Notes under the pieces: generated by a model | Told to the model about the DNA's origin: nothing | Database searches by the model: none | What the model saw: only the letters and a program-made list of their open reading frames with translations | Shown here: in pieces, positions 8,112 through 16,668 of the stretch | Layout of the letters: each line of letters starts with the position of its first letter | Numbering within the stretch: position 1 is the stretch's first letter | Position numbers and translations under genes: made by a program | DNA from: Myxococcales bacterium | Lineage (GTDB): Bacteria > Myxococcota_A > Polyangia > Palsa-1104 > SHYY01 | Length of the DNA: 32,450 bases | Direction of reading: 5' to 3' | Assembly (NCBI GenBank): GCA_021784515.1 | Contig: JAJXSP010000003.1 | Span: 1-32,450 of the forward strand

Positions 8112-9146
8112 ATGCGCGCCATGCCCCGACCAGGCCGACGCAAGGGCGCCTTCCGCCAGGCCACCCGACTCCTCCGGATCAGCGAGTCGCTGCGCGCGCG
8201 GCGCTTCGGGCTGCCGCTCGCCGAGCTCGCCGCCGCCTTCCAGGTGAGCGAGCGGCAGATGAGGCGCGACGTGGCCGCCCTCGACGAGGCGGGTGTGCCC
8301 GTCGAGACGACGCTCGACCCCGAGGGGCGCAGCCGCGTGGCGCTGCGCGGCGGCCCGCAGCGCGCGATCTCGCTCAGCCTCCGCCAGCGCTACGCGCTGC
8401 TCGCCGTGCGCCGCGTGTTCGACGTGCTGCGCGACACGCCGCTGTACGAGGACGTGGTGGCGATCGCCGAGAAGATGGCGGCGTCGCTGCCCGAGGAGGA
8501 GCGGCTCGACGCCGAGGGGCTCGCCGATCGCTTCCTCTTCCTGCCCGACGGCGGGACGAAGCGCTACGCCGACAAGCAGGACGTCCTCGACGCGCTCCTC
8601 ACCGGCGTGCTCCGGCGCCTGCGCGTGCGCGCGAGCTACCGGCGGGCGGGCGGCGCGACCCACGAGATGCTCCTCGAGCCCTACGCGATGGTGCTCTACA
8701 AGAACGGGCTCTACGCGATCGGGCGCGGCCTGCCCGTCGAGAACCCCGACGAGGCAGCCGACCGCAAGCCGTTCGTGTTCGCCGTCGAGCGCTTCGTCGA
8801 GGCGGAGCACGTGCGCGGCACCCACTTCACGCCGCCCGCCGGCTTTTGCGCCGAGTCGTTCTTCCAGGGCGCCTTCGGACTCTTCACGGGCGCGCGCACG
8901 GAGCGCGTCGAGATCGACTTCTCACCCGAGGCGCGACCGTTCGTCGAGGCGCGCAGCTGGCACCCGACGCAGCGGCTCGCCCCGCGACGCGACGGCGGCG
9001 TGCGCCTCTCGTTCGAGGTGGCCGACGTGACGCCGGTGGTGTCGTGGGTGCTCGAGTGGGGGCCTCACGCGCGCGCCCGCGGGCCGCGCCGCCTCGTCGA
9101 CGAGGTGCGCCGCCAGCTCGCGGCGACCGCGGCGCAGTACGAGTAG
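8112..9146 (+). CDS. WYL-domain transcriptional regulator (YafY-like)
   Basis: About 344 residues. The N-terminal winged helix (about 17-60) has LRISESLRARRFGLPLAELA followed by VSERQMRRDVAAL, a DeoR/YafY-type recognition helix. The WYL domain follows; its core reads LEPYAMVLYKNGLYAIGRGL (about 188-207), with Leu-Tyr-Ala in place of the canonical Trp-Tyr-Leu. A C-terminal WCX-like part (about 270-340) has VEIDFSPEARPFVEAR. Such regulators sense nucleic acids or nucleotides and often act as repressors. Two in-frame starts, 8112 and 8121, are possible. It is divergent from ybaK and convergent with the cytochrome operon. The target is unknown. Confidence 0.88.
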   Translation: MRAMPRPGRRKGAFRQATRLLRISESLRARRFGLPLAELAAAFQVSERQMRRDVAALDEAGVPVETTLDPEGRSRVALRGGPQRAISLSLRQRYALLAVRRVFDVLRDTPLYEDVVAIAEKMAASLPEEERLDAEGLADRFLFLPDGGTKRYADKQDVLDALLTGVLRRLRVRASYRRAGGATHEMLLEPYAMVLYKNGLYAIGRGLPVENPDEAADRKPFVFAVERFVEAEHVRGTHFTPPAGFCAESFFQGAFGLFTGARTERVEIDFSPEARPFVEARSWHPTQRLAPRRDGGVRLSFEVADVTPVVSWVLEWGPHARARGPRRLVDEVRRQLAATAAQYE

Positions 9147-9205
9147 CCGCCCGTCGGACGACGGGGACGAGGGGAAAAGACGGATTCGAGGGGGGAGGGA
9201 AGAGA

Positions 9206-9241
9206 AGCCCGCGGGCGCGGCGCGTGGCCGGCCCGCGGGCT
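9206..9241. terminator. bidirectional GC-rich hairpin between convergent genes
   Basis: AGCCCGCGGGC (9206-9216) and GCCCGCGGGCT (9231-9241) form a perfect 11-bp inverted repeat with a 14-base loop, placed between the WYL gene end (9146) and the end of the cytochrome operon (9253). No T-run is present. Confidence 0.6.
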
Positions 9242-9252
9242 GGAACGGGAGA

Positions 9253-11958
9253 CTACTGGGGCTCGCGCGGGTAGATCGCCTTGTACGGATTGGCGACGTT
9301 GTGCACGTTCGCGACGCTGAACTGGGCGTCGGTGCCGTGGCACACCTCGCAGCTCTCGATCGGGCCGTTCGGCCCCTGCCAGGTATTGATCTGGACATGG
9401 GCCCAGTGCGCCTCCTCGTCGTGGCAGGCGAGGCAGACGCGACCCACGGCCGCCGGGCCGCCGAACGGATCGTTCCACGCGGTGTTCACGCAGGTCTTGT
9501 TCGGGCCGCAGCTCTGGCCATAGCCGCACGGCGGGTTGTTGCCACCGCAGGCCGCGCCGCTGTCGGCGTGGCACTTGGTGCAGTTGCGCACGTCGGTCGG
9601 GAAGTTGTTGGTCGACCAGTCGTCGCCGTTGATCTCGAGCTTGCCCGAGAGCGGGATGTTGCCGAGCTGCTGGTACCCGCCGAGCTGCCGCGCGTAGTGG
9701 ATCTGGTGGATCATGACGCGGAAGTCGACCAGCTGGTTCGGCGTCGGGTCCGCGACGTAGACGCACACCTTGTTCTGGCAGGCCGCGTACTTCTGGGGAC
9801 CGGCCGCGCCACCATCGCAGTCCGCGTCGACGGTGCACGCGCCGGCGCCCTCGATGGCCGCCCCGATCACGCCCTGGTCCTCCGCCATGAAGCCGTGGCA
9901 GACGGGGCACTGCGCGACCGCCTGGCCATCGGCGAACTGACGGGTGTACCCGTGGTGCTCCATGGTGCGGTGGCAGCCGTTGCACGCGCTCGGCATGATC
10001 ACCTGCCGCGGCTGCACGGGCGCGTCGCTCCCGTCGGAGCTGAAGCGGACCGTGGCGATGAAGTTCGAGGCGTCGCGCCAGCTCACGTTGGCCACGTTCG
10101 GCGGAGGGAGCCGCAGCGTCTCGAACGCCCAAAGGTGGACGGTGTAGCTGCCCGACGGGTTGGGCTGCCGGGTGAACTTGCCCGCCGGGCTATCCAGCGG
10201 CACCTGGCCGTTGACCGGCCAGCCCGGGTTCGCCTCGCCCGGCGCGACCGGGAAGGTGAAGGTGTAGGTCTTGGAGTTGGCGTCGTAGGTGAGGCAGGGG
10301 ACCGTGGTGTTGTTCGGACCGGGGCAGGTGGCGCTCATGACGTTGATCGCGCCGCCGCCGCTCTGGAACACCGGGAACGGCTGCTCCGTCGGGCCCGCGA
10401 TCGCCGCGCTGATTCCCCAATTGCCGTGATTCGGGTCATTCGCGTCGAGCACGTTCACCGCGCCCGCCTTGTTCGACAGCTGGAACTTCACCACCGGGAC
10501 GTCGCCCGCCTTGAAGCTGTTGTTGGCGCCGGTGCCGCCCGAGAGCACGACGTTGGACAGCGTCACGCCATCCTTCTGCGAGTAGAAGGGCAGGTCGTGC
10601 TTGACCGGCAGCGGCGAGACGCCGTTGTTGTCCGCGCTGTGGCAGGCCGAGCACTTCGTGTCGTCCGTCTCGACGGGGTGGGTCTTTCGCACGCAGGTGC
10701 CGGTCGGCACGTCGCAGGTGGCGTACGTGCTGAATCCCAGGCAGTCGTTGTTCGACGCGCAGGAAGCCGCGGTGCCGTTCTTGTACATCGCGCCCGTGTA
10801 GGGCTTCCCGTAGTTGCGCGGCGGGTTCATCACGCCGGTGTCGAAGAACACCGCCTCGTGGCAGGTGCCGCAGGCGAGGCGCGACGGGTTCTTGAGGTAC
10901 GCGTCGGTGACGTGGCAGCGCGTGCAGTCCTTCTCGTTGTTCGGCAGCCCAGGGAACTTCACGTCGGTGAAGGAGGCCAGCGACGTGTCGGTGCCGAGGC
11001 CGTACTCGGGGTGCGCCACGCCCGGATTGACCTGGTGAATGCCGCGGTGGACGGCGTGCACCTTGCGGATGATCGGGTTCGGGCTGTAGCCGTCGACGTT
11101 GTGGCAGAACTTGCAGTTGAGGACGGGCGTCTCGTCGATCGCGTAGTTGCCGTACGGGTTGCTCGCGCTCCCCTCGCTGTGCATCTCGTTCGACTTGCCC
11201 GACATCGTGCCGAGGTGACACGCAAAGCAGGACGAGGTCTGGGCGTCGCCGGTCGTGTAGGCCTCCGGCGTCGCCGTCCCGATCTGGACGTCGGCGGAGA
11301 GGAAGACCTGATCGGAGCCGTCCTTGCTCTTCACCCAGACGCCGACCTCGTAGGTGCCGGCAGCCTCGTCGCTGACCGGCGCGGTGACGAACTGGAGGCC
11401 CGTCGCCGTCGTCGTGAGGTTGGTCTGCTTGGCGTCGAGGAACTTCGGCGCGATGAGGTTCACGTAGTGGTGCTGATGGTCCATCGCCGCGCGATCGACG
11501 ATGCAGTTGAGCAGCTTCGACGCGCTCTTGGTCTGCGTGGGAGCGCGCGGACCCGCCATGTAGAGGTTGAGGGTGCCGTAGGCCGAGGCCGGAACGATCC
11601 GCCCGCAGTGGTCGACCATGTCGATATTGATCGTGATCTGGTCGCCCGCCGCGAAGAACATGTTCTTCGCCGGCGGCTGGACGGTCAGCTTCACGCCGAG
11701 GCCGGGATCGACGTTCGCGTTGAGCCCGTCACAGCCGGCAGGGCCGGGAGCGCCCGCGTCGCCCTGCGGGCCGGCCGGGCCCGTCTGGCCCGCCGGACCC
11801 TGCTGGCCGGTGGTGCCGTCGTTGCCGTTCTTGCCCTGCGGTCCCGCTTGCCCGGCAGGGCCGGGGGCGCCCGCCTCACCGGTGGTGCCGGCCGGTCCGT
11901 CACAGGCGGACAGCGGCAGCACTGCGACCAAAAACAACGCCAAATTGACTTTCCTCAT
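9253..11958 (-). CDS. decahaem c-type cytochrome, OmcA/MtrC family, with collagen-like stalk (copy 1)
   Basis: A 901-residue lipoprotein: lipobox LSAC with Cys19, then 18 uninterrupted Gly-X-Y triplets (about 21-75). An Ig-like region (about 80-235) precedes five CXXCH motifs at C244, C282, C345, C363 and C436. A second beta-rich domain (about 450-650) precedes five more at C659, C684, C793, C842 and C870. The 5 + 5 arrangement with split beta domains is that of outer-surface OmcA/MtrC cytochromes, which pass electrons to minerals, electrodes or shuttles. Extra non-haem Cys clusters, for example CASNNDC near 400-406, resemble inserts common in Myxococcota-secreted proteins. The ATG overlaps the stop of the hemerythrin-like gene (ATGA) and has AGGAAAGGGG just upstream. 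It is last in the operon. The collagen-like part is unusual for this family. Confidence 0.95.
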   Translation of the reverse strand: MRKVNLALFLVAVLPLSACDGPAGTTGEAGAPGPAGQAGPQGKNGNDGTTGQQGPAGQTGPAGPQGDAGAPGPAGCDGLNANVDPGLGVKLTVQPPAKNMFFAAGDQITINIDMVDHCGRIVPASAYGTLNLYMAGPRAPTQTKSASKLLNCIVDRAAMDHQHHYVNLIAPKFLDAKQTNLTTTATGLQFVTAPVSDEAAGTYEVGVWVKSKDGSDQVFLSADVQIGTATPEAYTTGDAQTSSCFACHLGTMSGKSNEMHSEGSASNPYGNYAIDETPVLNCKFCHNVDGYSPNPIIRKVHAVHRGIHQVNPGVAHPEYGLGTDTSLASFTDVKFPGLPNNEKDCTRCHVTDAYLKNPSRLACGTCHEAVFFDTGVMNPPRNYGKPYTGAMYKNGTAASCASNNDCLGFSTYATCDVPTGTCVRKTHPVETDDTKCSACHSADNNGVSPLPVKHDLPFYSQKDGVTLSNVVLSGGTGANNSFKAGDVPVVKFQLSNKAGAVNVLDANDPNHGNWGISAAIAGPTEQPFPVFQSGGGAINVMSATCPGPNNTTVPCLTYDANSKTYTFTFPVAPGEANPGWPVNGQVPLDSPAGKFTRQPNPSGSYTVHLWAFETLRLPPPNVANVSWRDASNFIATVRFSSDGSDAPVQPRQVIMPSACNGCHRTMEHHGYTRQFADGQAVAQCPVCHGFMAEDQGVIGAAIEGAGACTVDADCDGGAAGPQKYAACQNKVCVYVADPTPNQLVDFRVMIHQIHYARQLGGYQQLGNIPLSGKLEINGDDWSTNNFPTDVRNCTKCHADSGAACGGNNPPCGYGQSCGPNKTCVNTAWNDPFGGPAAVGRVCLACHDEEAHWAHVQINTWQGPNGPIESCEVCHGTDAQFSVANVHNVANPYKAIYPREPQ

Positions 11959-12482
11959 GGACAGACCCCTTTCCTAATGAACTCTCCGACCAGAATGCAC
12001 GGATTGTTGCCGTTCTCTGACAAGGTTCCTCGCCGCACTGGTTCTGCTGACGGACGGTCTTCTATCACCGCCGATAACTCGGAGTCCAGAATTTCCGGTA
12101 ACTGAACCGTCATCGGGTCGAACTCCTGTCGTTCCCGGCGCTCGTGCGTGCGCAGCGCGGCGCCCAGTTCGAGGAGATTGCCCACGGCCCCGCGGCGATT
12201 CCCCTGCACCAGCTCCCGCTCCACGTCGGCGAGCAGCGACCGGAGCGCCCAGTGCTCCCGTCGCAGCGAGGCGATCAGCCGCGAGCAGTCCGCCCTCCCC
12301 ATCGCCTCGAGCGCAGCAAATACCACATCCTCCTCCGCACGCAGCTGAGCGCGCAATCGTTTCGCGAATTCATTGAAGGAGGGGCTCCAACGGTCCACGC
12401 GCCGCAACTCGCGGACTGCCGCCTCAATCAACATGACCATTGTCAAGAAACCCTTTGCAAGGCACCTCGCCGTGCTGGACAT
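11955..12482 (-). CDS. degenerate hemerythrin-like (HHE) protein
   Basis: A 175-residue predicted four-helix protein. The core aligns by eye with HHE domains: [19 protein letters not shown] (about 44-62), [17 protein letters not shown] (75-91) and [16 protein letters not shown] (108-123). His77 and the H113-x3-E117 pair are kept, but the first HxxxE position has Gln46 instead of His and no N-terminal iron-ligand His is evident, so a canonical di-iron centre may be absent. There is no signal peptide, so it is probably cytoplasmic. The start is one of 12482, 12440 or 12434; I took 12482, with GAGG just upstream. It follows the 13-haem gene by 35 bases and overlaps the decahaem gene by 4 bases, suggesting coupled translation. 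Oxygen or NO sensing or storage is a guess. Confidence 0.7.
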   Translation of the reverse strand: MSSTARCLAKGFLTMVMLIEAAVRELRRVDRWSPSFNEFAKRLRAQLRAEEDVVFAALEAMGRADCSRLIASLRREHWALRSLLADVERELVQGNRRGAVGNLLELGAALRTHERRERQEFDPMTVQLPEILDSELSAVIEDRPSAEPVRRGTLSENGNNPCILVGEFIRKGVCP

Positions 12483-12517
12483 GCCGCCTCGCTCCTTCCA
12501 ACCGGACCGCCGCCCCA

Positions 12518-13573
12518 TCAAGGGTGGCAGACCAGACACATCCCGTTCCGCCCGATCTCCGTGCGCGGGTGGCGATCGGTGTATCCCGCGGGGTGGGGGT
12601 TGCCGCCGATGCCGCCGACCTTGTGGCAGGTGACGCAGACCGAGTTGGGCCCCTGGTCGTGGCACGCCGCGCACTCGGAGATGTCGCGCCGGGCGACCGG
12701 ACCGTGGAACTCGGGCGACGCCGGGAACGCCCAGCCCTGCGGGTGCGGCGTTCGCGGACTGCCGGCCTGCGGCGTCAGGTTCTGCGCGCGGTGGCAGTTC
12801 TCGCAGAAGCTGGTGCCGTGGCAGCGCGCGCAGCGGGTCGGGTCGGCCCGCACCTCGATCGCGTGCCGGTCGACGAAGTCGCCGCGGTGGATGAAGTCGG
12901 AGTCGACCTTCTCGCTGTACTTGAGCTCGATCCGCATCGAGACGGTCTTGGCGTGGCAGTCGGCGCAGAACGTCTGCTCGTGGCAGTTCGCGCAGGTCGC
13001 CGACGAGGAGCGCGCGTCGCGCGGGTGCTGCTCGACCCAGTTCCCGGAGTGCGAGAACTCGGCAACCGGCTTCAGCGGGAAGCGCGCCATGCTCACGTGG
13101 CAGCGCGTGCAATTGCCGGCGCGAAAATCCTCCTCGTGATTGTGGCAGCCCCTGCATGCAGCCATCTTCGGAGCATAATCGCGGTGCCGGCTCGGGTCGG
13201 GAAGCACCTTGTGGCAGACGGTGCAATCCTGCTTCACGCGCTCGATGTGCGGCTTGTGCGCGAATCGGATGTCACGCTCCCGAACCGGATACGCGCGCGC
13301 CCGTTTCACGTCGGTATGGCACTTGACGCAATTGCCGTTGTCCTTCTCGTCCTGGTGGCACTCCATGCACTTCGACTCGGGGGGACGGAAGTTGCCCTCG
13401 ATCGTCGTGGCGTCGTAGATCTCCTCGTGGCACATCCCGCAATCGACGCCATTGCCGAGGTGCTTGTCGTGCGGCACCCGGATCAGATCACCCGAGAAAT
13501 TGTCCGTCACGGTCAGGGCGGCGCACGACGTGACGAGCGCGGCCGCGCCGATGAGAACGGTCCGGCGAATCAC
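12518..13573 (-). CDS. 13-haem c-type cytochrome lipoprotein
   Basis: A 351-residue protein with signal sequence and lipobox VTSC (Cys17). Thirteen CXXCH motifs start at C45, C69, C82, C117, C140, C155, C194, C203, C248, C257, C301, C313 and C346, about one haem per 27 residues, a dense packing like periplasmic conduit cytochromes of the MtrA/OmaB or cytochrome c3 type. Many free His residues (for example HDKH, FAHKPH) can serve as distal ligands. The start is a GTG whose last three bases overlap the TGA of the barrel gene (GTGA), so the pair is coupled. The role inferred is electron carrier bound at the outer-membrane barrel, on the periplasmic or outer face. Confidence 0.93.
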   Translation of the reverse strand: MIRRTVLIGAAALVTSCAALTVTDNFSGDLIRVPHDKHLGNGVDCGMCHEEIYDATTIEGNFRPPESKCMECHQDEKDNGNCVKCHTDVKRARAYPVRERDIRFAHKPHIERVKQDCTVCHKVLPDPSRHRDYAPKMAACRGCHNHEEDFRAGNCTRCHVSMARFPLKPVAEFSHSGNWVEQHPRDARSSSATCANCHEQTFCADCHAKTVSMRIELKYSEKVDSDFIHRGDFVDRHAIEVRADPTRCARCHGTSFCENCHRAQNLTPQAGSPRTPHPQGWAFPASPEFHGPVARRDISECAACHDQGPNSVCVTCHKVGGIGGNPHPAGYTDRHPRTEIGRNGMCLVCHP

Positions 13574-14898
13574 TGCTTCACCTCGCTGCCCGGCTTTCCG
13601 TCCGGCGTCGCGGCCGATTTCACTTCGTGAAAGCGGGTGCTGTAGTTGTAGACGAGCTTCGCCATCGCCTCGAGTCGCCCATTGACGAAGGGATCGACGT
13701 CGCCCATGGCGGTCAGCACGGCGTGCCAGCCCGGAGAGAAATCCCAGCCGACGGTGGCGGTGGCGGTGAGCGACCAGTCCTGACCATTGAGGGCCCGCTC
13801 GAGCAACAACCCGTCGACGTCGAGGGTCACGCTGATCTTGTCGCCCAGCCGCTGGATCCCATAGACACGCCCCTCGAGATAGCCCTTGTCCGGCAGGTGC
13901 ACCACGCGCGTCTCGGCGCCCACCGTCCCCTGATTGCCGGTGCCGATGCTCGCCTTCACGCCCCCCTGGTGGCCGGTGCCCGAGTCGTCGAGCACCAGGT
14001 GGTAATCGCCGTACAGCCGCACTCGCGGCCGCGGCGTCACGGAGAACCACACGCCCGCTTCGTCGCGCGTCTCCTGCGCGAACACCGAGAGGATCGAGTT
14101 CCGCGGAAGGAACAGATCCGGCGCCACGCGGCGGAACTCGGCGGTGATGTCGAAGATTCGCCAGGGCTGCGCGGTGATCGCCGCCGTCCCCTCGGCGGTC
14201 CGCATTTCATAGAGGCTATAAAGCCAGTAGCCGGTGAAGGTGAGCTGTCGAATCGGCGACCAGCGCGCGTCCAGCGCCGCGTCCTCGCGGGCGGCCACGC
14301 CCTGGCCAAGCACGTAGATGGCCGAGGCGCCGGCTTCGGTCGTGACCGACTGCCGATAGAACAGGCGCCCGCCGGCGAGCGCGTCGCCGCGGCTGGTGGA
14401 AAAGCGCGGCGTGACCGGCACGCCGCCATAAGCCTGCAGCCCGAGCCCGCGATACAGCTTCACCTCGGCGTCCAACCCGTCCATCTGGGTCATTCGCGCC
14501 GCGCCGCCGGTGATGAACTGGCGCCCGATTCGTACCGTGATGCGCCGGTGCGCGAGCTTGCCCTCGATGTAGCCGAGGTCGAGATCCCCGCTGACGCAGG
14601 CGTTGTCGCCGAGCGAGGCGTTGGCGAACTTGCAGTTGTCCTGGTTGTCCCCGGGCGTCCCGAATGCCGCCATTCCCCAGCCCGAGAGCTGGATCCGCAA
14701 ATCGTCCACGTAGGGCACCTGGAGGTCCGAGGCGAGCAGCGACACCATCTCGTACGCCGGGACGACCGTATAGGTCCGCCCGTCGCGCTCGTCGGCGTGG
14801 CCGGCGAGCAACGTGGTCGAGGTGGCGTCGATCGTGTCGGCGCCCGCCGGTGCGGCGGCGGCGACGAGCAAAAGCGCGAGGCCGCTACGGCGCGACAT
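13570..14898 (-). CDS. outer-membrane beta-barrel porin of a porin-cytochrome conduit
   Basis: A protein of about 442 residues from the ATG at 14898; an ATG at 14910 would add four residues. A signal peptide (RRSGLALLLVAAAAPAGA) is followed by a barrel-like alternation of polar and hydrophobic residues with many Tyr, Trp and Gly, for example RIQLSGWGMAAFG, ITVRIGRQFITGGAARM, LTFTGYWLYSLYEMR and VRLYGDYHLVL. It has no CXXCH motif. I do not see clear similarity to MtrB or OmbB, but its position between two 13-haem genes with overlaps on both sides (14 or 26 bases upstream, 4 bases downstream) is that of the porin in MtrCAB/OmbB-type conduits. GGGA six bases before 14898 favours that start. A general porin role is the alternative. 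Confidence 0.82.
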   Translation of the reverse strand: MSRRSGLALLLVAAAAPAGADTIDATSTTLLAGHADERDGRTYTVVPAYEMVSLLASDLQVPYVDDLRIQLSGWGMAAFGTPGDNQDNCKFANASLGDNACVSGDLDLGYIEGKLAHRRITVRIGRQFITGGAARMTQMDGLDAEVKLYRGLGLQAYGGVPVTPRFSTSRGDALAGGRLFYRQSVTTEAGASAIYVLGQGVAAREDAALDARWSPIRQLTFTGYWLYSLYEMRTAEGTAAITAQPWRIFDITAEFRRVAPDLFLPRNSILSVFAQETRDEAGVWFSVTPRPRVRLYGDYHLVLDDSGTGHQGGVKASIGTGNQGTVGAETRVVHLPDKGYLEGRVYGIQRLGDKISVTLDVDGLLLERALNGQDWSLTATATVGWDFSPGWHAVLTAMGDVDPFVNGRLEAMAKLVYNYSTRFHEVKSAATPDGKPGSEVKQ

Positions 14899-16651
14899 CG
14901 ATTGTCCCATTGATGTGCGTGCTGCTCTCCATCCCCGCGGCGCCGGTAATCAGGATGTCGCCGTGCGAGTCGATGGTCTGGGGATGGCAATCCGCGCAAT
15001 GCTGCAAGCCGGATTGGAATGCGATCGCCTTCCACTTCGCGCCGGGCGCGTGGGCGGCATTCTGCGGCGGAATCCCGTGGCAGGCGCCGCACTCGGCCTG
15101 CGGGCCCCCGCCGGTCCACAGCGGGGAGTGATTCAGCGTCGACGTCTGATCGGTGCCGATCTTCGCGCCGCCGCCGTGGCAATAGACGCGCGAGCAGGTC
15201 CCCGCGTCGTGGTCGAAGGCGGGCTGCGCGCCGTCCTTGAATGCGAGGCTCGTCGACGCGATCGCCGCCGGGAAGAGCTGCGCCGGCAGGTCGTGATCGA
15301 TGTGGCCGGGGTCGGTGACCCTGGTCGGCACGGCGTGGCAGTCGCCGCACGCCACCGGGCCGCGCAGCCGGTGCGCGCCGAGGTGGGCGTCGTGCGCGCC
15401 GACGGAGATCAGGCCGGGATCGGTGCGACCCTGGAGATCGCGCGGCGGCGAAGGGTGATTGGGGCTGCCGTGGCAGGCCCAGCAGGTGCCCGACTCGTCG
15501 CCGAGCGAAATCTTCCCATCCACGTGCCGGGAGAGATCGACCAGCGTCGGCACCGTCGCCCCGGGCGTGGGCGGCGCGGCGACCTTCGGATGGCACGTCC
15601 AGCAGGTGGTCAATTTGTGGTTCGACGGCGGCAGCCCGTGACACGATCCGCAGGTCGCCTCGCCCGAGCCGCCATTCCATCGGGGCGAGTCGTTCTTCGC
15701 GTTTTCGTCCCCGAAGGCGCCGCCGTGGCAATAGACGAACGAGCATTTCCGCGCCGTTTGATCCCAGCCCGGCGGCCCCTGTCGCGGCACGCTCGAGAAG
15801 CTCTGCCCGGCGAACGCGCCGAAGGGCACGATATCGACACCGGCGGGCGGCCCGGCGACGCCGCCGTCGGCGTCATAGGCGGGAATCACGCCGCCGTCCG
15901 CGTCGAAGACATGGCCCACGTCCGTCCAGGCCATCGGCTTCACGTGGCACTCGCCGCAATCGAACGGGCGCGCGAACGCCCCGCCCTTCACGTGCGTCTG
16001 GTGCGCTCCGGTCGCCGGCGGCTGGCCGTGGCAGGTCTCGCAGTCGGTCGGACCCTTGTCGTGGCACTGGAAGCACGACCCCTTCGCCGCGCCGCCTTTG
16101 AAATCGTCGCCATGGCACTTCTGGCAGAGACCGAGGTCGTAGCTCAGCGTCGGAACCGCCCGCGCGTGAAAGTCGACGGAGTCGGGATTGGCCCAGCCGG
16201 CCGGATGGACCGGAGTGGGCGCGATGGCGAGCTGGCAGTCGACCACCCATTTCTGGACGGCGGCGAACAGGGCCGGATCCGTCGCCGCCTGGTGCGTCGG
16301 ATCAGCCGTCTGCGGGTCGATCGTCTGGAGCAGCAGCGACGAGGGATCGCCCGCTACCGCGACCACCTTGCCGCTCGCCTCCTTCAATGTCGTGAGGTAG
16401 CGACTCACGTCGTAGCCGGCGGCCGGGCTCGCGCCGCCGTGGCAGCCGCTGCAGCGACGGAGCAGCTCCGGCCCGACGGCGGCGATCGGCACGCCCGCGT
16501 CGGCGCCGGCGGCCACCACGTCCTCGCCGAGCGCCTTCCAGGTCACGCGGCACACGCGCGTCCCGAACTCGTCGGGCCGCTCGCTCGCGCAGCCTCCCTG
16601 CAGGCTCGCCAGGAGCGCGGTCATGGCAAGGCACCTCGTGGGCGAGGTCAT
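14885..16651 (-). CDS. 13-haem c-type cytochrome with two CX4CH motifs
   Basis: 588 residues. A short signal region ends near C21 (SLQGGC; -3 Gln makes the lipobox weak). An N-terminal monohaem-like domain (C67) follows, then twelve further motifs at C176, C193, C204, C232, C303, C334, C350, C390, C435, C486, C521 and C552. Those at C303 (CSFVYCH) and C486 (CSRVYCH) are CX4CH; each is followed about 31-35 residues later by CXXCHG and PP, the Geobacter-type CxxxxCH...CXXCH repeat. Such repeats are known from large Geobacter cytochromes. The likely role is in the transmembrane conduit with the barrel. GGAG precedes 16651; the internal ATG at 16624 has a good GAGGTG site, but the longer form gives a better signal peptide. 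Confidence 0.9.
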   Translation of the reverse strand: MTSPTRCLAMTALLASLQGGCASERPDEFGTRVCRVTWKALGEDVVAAGADAGVPIAAVGPELLRRCSGCHGGASPAAGYDVSRYLTTLKEASGKVVAVAGDPSSLLLQTIDPQTADPTHQAATDPALFAAVQKWVVDCQLAIAPTPVHPAGWANPDSVDFHARAVPTLSYDLGLCQKCHGDDFKGGAAKGSCFQCHDKGPTDCETCHGQPPATGAHQTHVKGGAFARPFDCGECHVKPMAWTDVGHVFDADGGVIPAYDADGGVAGPPAGVDIVPFGAFAGQSFSSVPRQGPPGWDQTARKCSFVYCHGGAFGDENAKNDSPRWNGGSGEATCGSCHGLPPSNHKLTTCWTCHPKVAAPPTPGATVPTLVDLSRHVDGKISLGDESGTCWACHGSPNHPSPPRDLQGRTDPGLISVGAHDAHLGAHRLRGPVACGDCHAVPTRVTDPGHIDHDLPAQLFPAAIASTSLAFKDGAQPAFDHDAGTCSRVYCHGGGAKIGTDQTSTLNHSPLWTGGGPQAECGACHGIPPQNAAHAPGAKWKAIAFQSGLQHCADCHPQTIDSHGDILITGAAGMESSTHINGTIDVAP

Positions 16652-16668
16652 CGACGTCGCTCCACCGC

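Noticed and set aside
9301-12105. Plus-strand open frame of over 900 codons opposite decahaem copy 1
   Set aside because: Same antisense effect; low-complexity Arg/Val/Ala sequence, no recognised motif.
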